Origin: Gammaproteobacteria bacterium
GTDB taxonomy: Bacteria > Pseudomonadota > Gammaproteobacteria > HK1
Assembly (NCBI GenBank): GCA_020444775.1
Contig: JAGRHX010000279.1
Coordinates: 1 to 7,843 of the forward strand
Direction: 5' to 3'
Length of the DNA stretch: 7,843 nucleotides
This document shows, piece after piece, positions 1-5,997 of this stretch; within the stretch, counting starts at the first letter, position 1, and every line of letters begins with the position of its first letter. A program made the translations under genes and the position numbers. The notes under the pieces were generated by a model. The model ran no database searches and was not told where the DNA came from. It saw nothing but the letters and a program-made list of their open reading frames with translations.

Positions 1-1104
1 CGGCAGCTGGCCGACTGGGGCGCCAATGTCATCAAGATCGAGCTGCCCGTGGGCGACGATGGGATGGGCGGACAGCGTCATGGTTTCGACTTCCAGAACC
101 TGCATCGCAACAAGCGTTCGGCGAGCCTGAATCTCAAGACCGAGGAGGGCAAGGCGCTGTTCCTGCGCATGGTCGAGAAGGCCGATGTGGTGCTCGAGAA
201 CTGGCGGTCCGACGTCAAGACCCGTTTGGGTGTGGACTACGAAAGTCTGCGCGCGGTCAATCCGCGGATCATCCTCGGCAGCATTTCCGGTTTCGGTCAG
301 ACCGGTCCGTGGGCGACCCGACCCGGTGTAGACCAGATCGCGCAGGGCGTGGGTGGCCTTATGTCGATCACCGGCCTGCCCGGTGATGGTCCGGTGCGCG
401 CGGGGATCCCAATCACCGACCTGTGCGCTGGACTGTTCCTGGCCCAGGGCGTGTTGCTGGCGTTGTTCGAGCGCGAGCGCTCCGGTCAGGGGCAATGGGT
501 GCACACCTCCTTGCTGCAGGCCATGATCTCGATGCTGGATTTCCAGGCGGCGCGCTGGACCATGAGCGGCGACGTGCCGCCACAGGCCGGCAACATGCAT
601 CCCACCGGTATTCCGACCGCGGTCTTCAAGACCGCCGATGGACATATCAACATCCAGGCCGGTGGCGATCGGCTGTATCACCGGCTGTGCAAGGCGATCG
701 GGGCCGAGCAGCTGATCACCGATCCACGTTTTGCAAAGCCGGAGGACCGCTCGCGCAATCGCGACGAGATCATGGTCGAGCTGGAGCCGTATCTGGCCAG
801 ACGTGGAAGTGACGAGTGGATTGAGATCCTCAACGAGGCTGGTGTTCCGTGCGGACCGATTCTCAGCATCGACAAGGTGTTCGCCAACGAGCAGGTCCGC
901 CATCTGCACATGGCGCAAGGGATCCACTCGAAGACGCTGGGTGACATCGAGGTGGTGGCGCATCCGGTCACCGGTGACCCGGACGGCCGGGTCAGACAGA
1001 GCATTCCGGCTCCGGACTGCGGTGAGCACAACGAGGAGGTCTACGCCGAGCTGGGGCTGGGTCCTCGTGAGCTGGCGGATCTCAAGGCGCGCAACGTGAT
1101 CTGA
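1..1104 (+). CDS. CaiB/BaiF family III CoA-transferase (5' end cut off by the window)
   Basis: Family III CoA-transferases move CoA between a donor acyl-CoA and a carboxylic acid through an aspartyl-CoA intermediate; they are cytoplasmic and usually dimeric. The reading frame is open from base 1, giving 367 visible residues that begin RQLADWGANVIKIE, the family's N-terminal nucleotide-fold segment. About 25-30 residues are probably missing, since relatives usually start a little before a LLADLGADVIKVE-like stretch. Further family hallmarks are NLHRNKRSASLNL, VVLENWRSDV, SGFGQTGPWATRPGVDQIAQ and GIPITDLCAG. The Asp of the last motif (codon 418-420) lies where the catalytic Asp169 of formyl-CoA transferase and CaiB is expected. 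The C-terminal part (NEAGVPCGPI, then VFANEQVRH) is also typical. The stop is TGA at 1102-1104. A dioxygenase gene follows after 60 nt on the same strand, so the two are probably co-transcribed. The acid substrate and CoA donor cannot be read from the sequence. Confidence 0.94.
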   Translation, partial: RQLADWGANVIKIELPVGDDGMGGQRHGFDFQNLHRNKRSASLNLKTEEGKALFLRMVEKADVVLENWRSDVKTRLGVDYESLRAVNPRIILGSISGFGQTGPWATRPGVDQIAQGVGGLMSITGLPGDGPVRAGIPITDLCAGLFLAQGVLLALFERERSGQGQWVHTSLLQAMISMLDFQAARWTMSGDVPPQAGNMHPTGIPTAVFKTADGHINIQAGGDRLYHRLCKAIGAEQLITDPRFAKPEDRSRNRDEIMVELEPYLARRGSDEWIEILNEAGVPCGPILSIDKVFANEQVRHLHMAQGIHSKTLGDIEVVAHPVTGDPDGRVRQSIPAPDCGEHNEEVYAELGLGPRELADLKARNVI

Positions 1105-1164
1105 GACCGTCGCGGTCGGGTGGTACGGGTTCGTTCGTAGTCGATGATAGGGGAGTAGCGGACG

Positions 1165-1989
1165 ATGCAGATTCGACGCATGGGGCCGAAGATCGGTGCC
1201 GAGATCACCGGGGTCGATGTCACCGCCATGGCGGATAGCGACTTCGCGCAGATCTATCAGACCTGGCTGGACTGCAACGTCATCGTGGTCCGTGACCAGT
1301 CGCTGCAGATGGAGGATTTCCTCCACTACAGCCGACGTTTCGGTCGGGTGCTGCCGCATCCCTCGAAGAGCACGCGGCATCCCCAGTGCCCGGAGATCAC
1401 GCTGCTTGGCGTCGACAAGTTCACGCCCGACGGCAAGCTGATCGACGCGGTGTACCGACGCGGTGGCCACGACTGGCATACTGATGGCGCCTATGACGAC
1501 GAGCCCTTCAAGGCGACCCAGCTCTATGCCCTGGCGATCCCCAGTCGCGGTGGCGATACGATGTTCGCGAGCATGTATGCGGCCTACGAGGCACTGCCTG
1601 AGCGACTCAAGAGTCGTCTGGACGGTCGGCTGGGCGCATTCGTCTATGGTGGCCGCAAGCGTCAGAACGAGTTACTCAATCCCGAGGATCGTGACAAGGC
1701 ACCGGCCATGCACCCCATCTTCAGCACCCATCCGGAGACCGGCCGCACCGGACTGTACTTCGACCCGGGCAAGATCCTGCGTATCGAGGGCCTGGAGCCG
1801 CAGGAGAGCGACGACATCATCGATGAGCTGACCGAGCGCATGGTGCTGCCGGACGCTCAGTACCGGCATCAGTGGCGGGTGGGCGATATCGTGATCTGGG
1901 ATAACCGGTGCGCCTACCATCGGGCGGCCGCCGATTACCCACCCGAGGAGGATCGCATCCACTGGCGGGTCTCGATCAAGTCACACTGA
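1165..1989 (+). CDS. TauD/TfdA-family Fe(II)/2-oxoglutarate-dependent dioxygenase
   Basis: Predicted cytoplasmic non-haem iron dioxygenase of 274 aa, a normal length for the TauD/TfdA family, which hydroxylates substrates such as taurine, sulfate esters, 2,4-D or gamma-butyrobetaine while decarboxylating 2-oxoglutarate. The facial triad is visible: H105 and D107 in HDWHTDGAY, and H252 in WDNRCAYHRAA. T132 in the GGDT motif and R264 in EDRIHWRVSI match the TauD 2-oxoglutarate contacts T126 and R266. R268 corresponds to TauD R270, a sulfonate contact. The segment around H65 (LPHPSKSTRHPQ) may hold the substrate side. All catalytic residues are present, so the enzyme should be active. The ATG at 1165 is chosen because AGGGGAG at 1149-1155 precedes it by 9 nt and MQIRRMGPKIGAEITGVDV is the family's normal N terminus. 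It lies 60 nt after the CoA-transferase gene, suggesting a shared operon. The substrate is unknown; calling it taurine dioxygenase would go beyond the evidence. Confidence 0.94.
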   Translation: MQIRRMGPKIGAEITGVDVTAMADSDFAQIYQTWLDCNVIVVRDQSLQMEDFLHYSRRFGRVLPHPSKSTRHPQCPEITLLGVDKFTPDGKLIDAVYRRGGHDWHTDGAYDDEPFKATQLYALAIPSRGGDTMFASMYAAYEALPERLKSRLDGRLGAFVYGGRKRQNELLNPEDRDKAPAMHPIFSTHPETGRTGLYFDPGKILRIEGLEPQESDDIIDELTERMVLPDAQYRHQWRVGDIVIWDNRCAYHRAAADYPPEEDRIHWRVSIKSH

Positions 1990-1993
1990 GACC

Positions 1994-2021
1994 GGCGCCG
2001 CTGTCCGTCGCCCGCGGCGCC
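1994..2021. terminator. GC-only hairpin just after the dioxygenase gene (putative terminator)
   Basis: GGCGCCGC at 1994-2001 is a perfect inverted repeat with GCGGCGCC at 2014-2021, leaving a 12-nt loop. It begins 4 nt after the dioxygenase stop codon. No T-tract follows, so intrinsic termination is uncertain; it could instead protect the 3' end of the mRNA or pause RNA polymerase. Confidence 0.5.
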
Positions 2022-2028
2022 GTCCTCC

Positions 2029-2057
2029 CTGACCGGATCCAGGATGGATTCGGTCAG
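2029..2057. terminator. 12-bp hairpin between convergent genes (putative terminator)
   Basis: CTGACCGGATCC at 2029-2040 pairs with GGATTCGGTCAG at 2046-2057 across a 5-nt loop (AGGAT). Read on the plus strand this is a 12-bp stem with one G-U wobble; read on the minus strand that position is an A-C mismatch. The structure starts 5 nt beyond the stop codon of the minus-strand glutathionylspermidine gene and lies 39 nt past the dioxygenase stop, so it may serve both convergent genes. There is no T-tract on either side. Confidence 0.55.
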
Positions 2058-2062
2058 ACCAT

Positions 2063-3967
2063 CTAGATCCAATCGCCGATCAGCTCACCGTCGGCGACGA
2101 TGCGTAGCGGCATGCAATCGCTGGCCTCGTTGATGATCGGTGAGGCATCGACCCGAACGCAGCTTCCCGCGTATGCGCCGGCGGCGGTGAATGTGCATAC
2201 CTGCACGTTATAGCCCGCCGAATGGGGCAGCGGGAACATCGCCTGGTGAATCACATCACGGTCGTCGAATCGGCCATCGGTCTCCACTAGCAGTCCGTTC
2301 TCGGCATTGAACATGCTGATGTTCGCGCCGCAACGGCCGACGATGGGCTTGCTGACATAGCCCCCCTGGCGAATCTCGTCGCTGAGCTCGTAGCTGGTGC
2401 GCAGCAGATTGGGATGGTTCGGGAACAGCTGCCAGAGGATTGGCAGGATGGCCTTGTTGCTGGGGATCAGGGTCCACAGCGGCTCGTAGACCATCACATC
2501 CTTGCGCAGCAGTACGTCGACCAGACGTGGTGTCTGCGGGCGCACACCCCGCGCCGGTAATGTGTCGGGTAGCACGGCATCGTCCTCGCACTCGGCGCGC
2601 AACTGGTCGAGGGCGGTCTCCCAGGCCCAGGTCTTCCAGACCCAACGTATACGCTCGCCGTCCGTATCGAGCACGTTGCCGTGCGGATCGAAGCGCAGTC
2701 CTTCCAGGCCGTGGAGGATCTTGCTGCGCAGTCCGGCGCGTTCGATGGCTTCCTGCATGAACAGGGCGTGATAGGTCTCCTCGGCATGTCGGTCCTGCAT
2801 GATGTGCAGCACACCGTCGACATCGCTGCGTTGCCAGGCACGCAGCAATGCCGCATGCAGGCCTGCGCCGGGATCGTGGCCGTCGTTGCAATGGAAGTGT
2901 CGGGCCCACTTACCCTGGATCTTGCCGCATTCCATGTGGCACGAGGCCGAGTCGCAGTTGTATTCGTACAGCTTCAGGCCGCGTGCCGATAGCGAGAAGT
3001 CGAAGCGCCCGGTGATCATCTGATTGCGGCGATTGTTCCAGGATTGGTGGATCCTCGGCCACAGGGCCCGCGGCAGGTTGAAGCGCTCGAGCAGCCCATC
3101 ATCGCGTAGCACGTAGTCGGTGGCGTGCAGGAACAGCGCGTGAAGCTCGTTGGTGGCGTGTTTGAGGGCCGCCTCCGCCGACTCGCTGAGCACGAAATAG
3201 CGCTGCTGGTCGGGGTTCGTGGTCGCCAGCCGGTGGCCGCCGGAGGCCCTGACGTAGGCTGCCTCGTCGGCGTTGGCGGTGTTCAACCAGGCGTCCGCGC
3301 TGCGGCCCTGGTCGGCGACCCGCCGAGCGTGCAGGTCGTACAGCCTCGGATCCACCGCTTCCCTGGGTTCGGCATGCGTGTGATCGTCGGTCTGCAGCAC
3401 CCAGCCGAGGATCGCGGCATCGCCGTAGTTGCATTCGATCCAGTACTCGCCGGCCTCGCCTACCGAGGTCCTCAGCTCACGTGAGAAATCCTGTCCGGCC
3501 GGCCAGACCTGATGGTCGAAGTTCTGCTCGACAAAGCGAATACGCTCCGCGCTGACTGTTGTGATGATGGCGACGTGACCGGTTCGCTCGAACTGCCCAC
3601 CCTCGTCCCAGACCAGCAGCCCGCCAGGCTCCGGATGACGCCGCGAGCCATTGCGAAAGGAGCGCAGCGGCAGACGCTGATTGGAGTCCACGGCACGCAC
3701 CGAGTCCAGGCGGAAGATCTCGTAGGCCATCGCGACGTTGTCGAAGATGTAGCCCTTGTTGACGTACAGCCAGCGGCGCGCGAACTCCACGCACTGCCAC
3801 TTCTGTCCCAGATAGATGCCATCCAGGTAGCTGCGGTAGGCGTGACGGTCCGGCAGCTCGGTGTCATCGGCCGAATCGTAGTCGGATGAGTAGGCCGGCA
3901 CGCCACCCGGCGCGATGCCGAGCACCGTGCCGAAGCGAGCCACGCTCGAATACGCGCGATCAGTCAT
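2063..3967 (-). CDS. gsp: Bifunctional glutathionylspermidine synthetase/amidase
   Basis: This enzyme joins glutathione to spermidine with ATP in its C-terminal ATP-grasp domain, and hydrolyses the product in its N-terminal CHAP-type cysteine amidase domain, so it sets the level of glutathionylspermidine, a redox-active polyamine thiol. The 634-aa product aligns to recalled E. coli GspSA (619 aa) without gaps from the start to the amidase nucleophile. Starting at the ATG at 3967 puts that Cys at 59 (KWQCVEFARR), the His at 131 (RTGHVAII) and the Glu at 147 (RFVEQNFD), the E. coli numbers. A start at 4024 would add 19 unaligned residues, so it is rejected. CTCCCG at 3980-3985 (CGGGAG on the coding strand) is a somewhat distant ribosome binding site. 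The synthetase region (about 200-634) keeps ITGRFDF (R321, D323), YEYNCDSASC (E335, N337, C343), WKTWAWET, SNKAILPILW (K505), VSKPIVGRCG (K540) and R605. The C terminus runs slightly past E. coli's, ending GELIGDWI. The gene stands alone, convergent with the dioxygenase and divergent from the PilZ gene. Confidence 0.97.
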   Translation of the reverse strand: MTDRAYSSVARFGTVLGIAPGGVPAYSSDYDSADDTELPDRHAYRSYLDGIYLGQKWQCVEFARRWLYVNKGYIFDNVAMAYEIFRLDSVRAVDSNQRLPLRSFRNGSRRHPEPGGLLVWDEGGQFERTGHVAIITTVSAERIRFVEQNFDHQVWPAGQDFSRELRTSVGEAGEYWIECNYGDAAILGWVLQTDDHTHAEPREAVDPRLYDLHARRVADQGRSADAWLNTANADEAAYVRASGGHRLATTNPDQQRYFVLSESAEAALKHATNELHALFLHATDYVLRDDGLLERFNLPRALWPRIHQSWNNRRNQMITGRFDFSLSARGLKLYEYNCDSASCHMECGKIQGKWARHFHCNDGHDPGAGLHAALLRAWQRSDVDGVLHIMQDRHAEETYHALFMQEAIERAGLRSKILHGLEGLRFDPHGNVLDTDGERIRWVWKTWAWETALDQLRAECEDDAVLPDTLPARGVRPQTPRLVDVLLRKDVMVYEPLWTLIPSNKAILPILWQLFPNHPNLLRTSYELSDEIRQGGYVSKPIVGRCGANISMFNAENGLLVETDGRFDDRDVIHQAMFPLPHSAGYNVQVCTFTAAGAYAGSCVRVDASPIINEASDCMPLRIVADGELIGDWI

Positions 3968-4011
3968 GTGGGTGGAATGCTCCCGAATCTCAGGTAGGAA
4001 CGGGCGCGCGG

Positions 4012-4017
4012 AATATA
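4012..4017 (-). promoter_or_regulatory. Possible -10 element for gsp
   Basis: The minus strand reads TATATT here, one base from the sigma-70 -10 consensus, in otherwise GC-rich sequence and about 45 nt upstream of the chosen gsp start. No recognisable -35 box lies 17 nt further upstream, so this is only a weak candidate. Confidence 0.25.
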
Positions 4018-4369
4018 CACCCAATCGGCGCCATACGCGCCGTCGCGTAGTGGCTGCGGCGGGCCTTCAGGCTCATGTGCTGTTCTTAGGTAAACCTTTG
4101 ATTCTTGCGAGTGCCGATGAACCGCCCGCGAGTGTGAACCAGTCGCCCGCGTATCTGCCTAGCCTGTCTCAACTAGACATGTCCACGCCTTGCAGGCATG
4201 AATCCGAGGCGTGTCAGCCCGAAAAGGTTTCCCGGGTACATCGACAAGCCTGTCGGCCCCGGCCATCGATGGCGCCGGTCCTGGTGTTCGTGTCGTTCCG
4301 CCACGCGCGTTCGCCATAGAGGTCCCGCGAGCCCTGATGATGGTCCGTAAAGTGATGCGGCCATGCCGC

Positions 4370-4376
4370 AGGAGGT
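4370..4376 (+). promoter_or_regulatory. Ribosome binding site that fixes a GTG start for the PilZ gene
   Basis: AGGAGGT, a near-complete anti-Shine-Dalgarno match, lies 5 nt before the GTG at 4382. In-frame ATGs further upstream (4337, 4340, 4355) and the frame opening at 4211 have no comparable site. Confidence 0.85.
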
Positions 4377-4381
4377 CCCTT

Positions 4382-4813
4382 GTGTTCAACATTCCCAACC
4401 GCCGTCGCGAGCGGCGCTTCTACCTGAAGCGGCCCCACCGGGTCGTGCTGGTGGATCCGCGTACGCGAAAACCCGTGGAGGGCCTGCTCGTCAATGTCTC
4501 CAGATCGGGCATGTGCGTGGCGCTCGACCAGCGTCTGCCCGACGATGTCGAGCCGTCACTGGCCATAGCCGGCAAACGTGTCGGGCTGCGTCCCATCTGG
4601 GACCTGGCCGGGCTGCACGGCGACGAGCTCTATCGCTATGGCTTTCAGTGTCGAGACCGCAATGTCGACCTGCTCGTCGTGTTCAGGCAGGCCGGTCTGG
4701 ATCCGGGACTGCTGCAGGAGAAGGCGCAAACCGATGAGGAGGTCTTCGCGGCCCAGTTGGATCCGGTTCAGGCCGTGCTCCCGTCGATGAGCGTGCAACG
4801 CGGACTTTGTTGA
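4382..4813 (+). CDS. Small PilZ-domain protein (putative cyclic-di-GMP binder)
   Basis: The 143-aa product from the GTG start begins MFNIPNRRRERRFYLKRP. PilZ domains bind cyclic-di-GMP through an RxxxR motif and a [D/N]xSxxG motif on the beta-barrel. Here R8-R12 (inside RRRERR) gives RxxxR, and N38-V-S40-R-S-G43 gives the second motif, followed by MCVALDQRLP. YRYGFQC near residues 84-90 fits the closing beta-strand of such domains. About 50 C-terminal residues (QAGLDPGLLQEKAQTDEE onward) are probably helical and not obviously another domain. No signal peptide or membrane segment is seen, so it is probably a cytoplasmic single-domain responder. Such proteins adjust motility, polysaccharide production or surface behaviour, but the partner is not evident: neither neighbour is a cyclase, phosphodiesterase or flagellar gene. 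The start rests on the strong ribosome binding site at 4370-4376 and on the position of the arginine motif close to the N terminus. Confidence 0.85.
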   Translation: MFNIPNRRRERRFYLKRPHRVVLVDPRTRKPVEGLLVNVSRSGMCVALDQRLPDDVEPSLAIAGKRVGLRPIWDLAGLHGDELYRYGFQCRDRNVDLLVVFRQAGLDPGLLQEKAQTDEEVFAAQLDPVQAVLPSMSVQRGLC

Positions 4814-4843
4814 ACGAATGAGCTTGACGGGATATCGAGGGAA

Positions 4844-4875
4844 CCGGCTGACCCGCCAGAAGGCGCGTCAGCCGG
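4844..4875. terminator. 14-bp hairpin between convergent PilZ and oxidoreductase genes
   Basis: CCGGCTGACCCGCC at 4844-4857 pairs with GGCGCGTCAGCCGG at 4862-4875 across an AGAA tetraloop: 13 pairs interrupted by one C-C mismatch. It lies 30 nt after the PilZ stop and 47 nt beyond the stop of the minus-strand gene, where a shared terminator is expected. There is no T-tract on either side. Confidence 0.65.
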
Positions 4876-4922
4876 CGGCCGTCCGGCGCAGCATGCGTGT
4901 CACCACCGTGAGTCGGCCGCCG

Positions 4923-5933
4923 CTACAAGTGGGGGATGACGTCGTGACCGAAACGTTCGATCGCGCGCATGATCTCCGAATGCGGTGGGCCGCCCGAGTG
5001 GGCGTGGCGTAGACGGAGCATGAACACGGTGCTGCCCAGCGCCTTCGACCAGCGCTGCAGCTCGCTCACGCACATCTGCGGGGAACCGGTGATGATCCGG
5101 TCCTTCCAGATGTTCTCGAACACGAAGTCCTCCTCACGTTCGAAGTCCTGAAACGCGACCGCGCCGTTTCGCCAGTAGTATCGATACGCGTCCATCACCT
5201 CGGGGCCGTAGATCCGGGCTGCCTCACCGAGGCTGTCGGCGACCCACGCATCGCGCATCACCACCACCTGGGGTTCACGCCCGGCGGCCTGCGCGGCCGC
5301 CCGATAGCGCTCGACCAGCGCCTGGTTCTGAGCGAGCGTCAGGCTCGGTCCGAGCACCAGCGCATCGCCCAGTCGGCCGGCGCGCTCCACGGCGGCAGGC
5401 ACCCAGCCTGCAATCCAGATCGGTGGGCCGGGCCGTTGGATCGGCCGTGGCAAGACCCGCACGTCGTCGATCGCGAACTGCTTGCCGTGGTGGCTGAACA
5501 CTTCGCCCGTCCAGGCATTGCGGATGATGGCAATCGCCTCCTCGAAACGGCCGACCCGTGAGGATCGCTTGACCCCGAAAGCGCGAAAGTCAGCCGCCTG
5601 GTAACCCAGACCGACGCCCAGCACGCTGCGACCGGCGGCGACGATATCGAGGGTCACCATCTCCTCGGCGATCAGGATGGGGTTGTGCAGCGGCAGCAGG
5701 ATGACCGAGGTCCCGACCTGCATACGCTTCGTGCGAGCCGCCACCGCGGCGCAGACGATCAGCGGGGCGGGCAGGAAGCCATCCTTGTCCTGATGGTGCT
5801 CGCCGAAAAAGAAGCCCTCGAAACCACAGGCTTCGGCCAGCTCGGCCTCGGCGATGGTCTCGGCGACACAGCGATCCAGATCGTCGCCACGTGGTGGGTT
5901 GGCGATGGAGCTGTACAGTGCAAGCTTGATCAC
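4923..5933 (-). CDS. Luciferase-like (LLM class) flavin-dependent oxidoreductase
   Basis: The 336-aa product belongs to the bacterial-luciferase-like TIM-barrel family, whose members use reduced FMN or coenzyme F420 to oxidise, or in some cases reduce, organic substrates. It begins MIKLALYSSIANPPRG and shows the family path: CGFEGFFFGEHHQDKDG (EHH at 45-47), TSVILLPLHNPILIAEEMVTLD, GRSVLGVGLGYQAADFRAFG (about 101-120) and RPGPPIWIAGWVPAAVERAGRLGD. The C-terminal half is RYYWRNGAVAFQD and ITGSPQMCVSELQRW, where a GSPxxV-type segment is typical. The GTG at 5933 is chosen because GGAG at 5940-5943 precedes it by 6 nt and its product starts exactly at the conserved first beta-strand. The frame stays open to 6167, but that extension is low-complexity and overlaps the upstream gene. 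It follows the crotonase-family gene after 64 nt and is probably in the same operon. An FMN monooxygenase is more likely than an F420 enzyme in a gammaproteobacterium, but the cofactor and substrate are not determined. Confidence 0.93.
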   Translation of the reverse strand: MIKLALYSSIANPPRGDDLDRCVAETIAEAELAEACGFEGFFFGEHHQDKDGFLPAPLIVCAAVAARTKRMQVGTSVILLPLHNPILIAEEMVTLDIVAAGRSVLGVGLGYQAADFRAFGVKRSSRVGRFEEAIAIIRNAWTGEVFSHHGKQFAIDDVRVLPRPIQRPGPPIWIAGWVPAAVERAGRLGDALVLGPSLTLAQNQALVERYRAAAQAAGREPQVVVMRDAWVADSLGEAARIYGPEVMDAYRYYWRNGAVAFQDFEREEDFVFENIWKDRIITGSPQMCVSELQRWSKALGSTVFMLRLRHAHSGGPPHSEIMRAIERFGHDVIPHL

Positions 5934-5939
5934 GGTGTT

Positions 5940-5943
5940 CTCC
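5940..5943 (-). promoter_or_regulatory. Ribosome binding site for the GTG start of the luciferase-like gene
   Basis: The coding strand reads GGAG here, 6 nt before GTG at 5933-5931. It supports this start over the longer open frame. The inter-gene sequence just upstream also contains a 6-bp hairpin, CGGCGC/GCGCCG, at 5956-5972. Confidence 0.65.
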
Positions 5944-5997
5944 GGTTCCAGCGGCCGGCGCGCCAGGCGCCGCCGCGCGGCTGTCCTGGTGGTTGCT

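Larger units (their letters stand above)
3968..4381. other. Divergent intergenic region between gsp and the PilZ gene, no gene seen
   Basis: This 414-nt stretch separates two divergent genes and should hold both promoters. No open frame in it resembles a protein. The part at 4080-4110 is less GC-rich than its surroundings and contains a small dyad, AGGTAAACCT, at 4088-4097. CACGCCT at 4184-4190 and AGGCGTG at 4207-4213 form a 7-bp inverted repeat with a 16-nt loop, and CGACA/TGTCG at 4242-4255 forms a 5-bp hairpin. I found no convincing sigma-70 promoter for the PilZ gene. Its leader may be long, or it may use a promoter class I cannot recognise by eye. Confidence 0.6.

Noticed and set aside
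1105..1117. GACCG/CGGTC 5-bp hairpin after the CoA-transferase gene
   Set aside because: The stem is short, with a 3-nt loop and no T-tract; it is too weak to call a terminator inside a likely operon.
3968..4024. Upstream ATG at 4024 as the gsp start, adding 19 residues
   Set aside because: Starting at 3967 places the amidase catalytic residues at exactly 59, 131 and 147, as in E. coli GspSA. The extra residues have no counterpart.
4211..4381. 57-residue N-terminal extension of the PilZ protein
   Set aside because: The composition is not domain-like and the near-perfect AGGAGGT at 4370-4376 points to the GTG at 4382.
4818..5012. 64-residue plus-strand open frame after the PilZ gene
   Set aside because: It runs across the 4844-4875 hairpin and antisense into the luciferase-like gene, and looks like a high-GC shadow frame.
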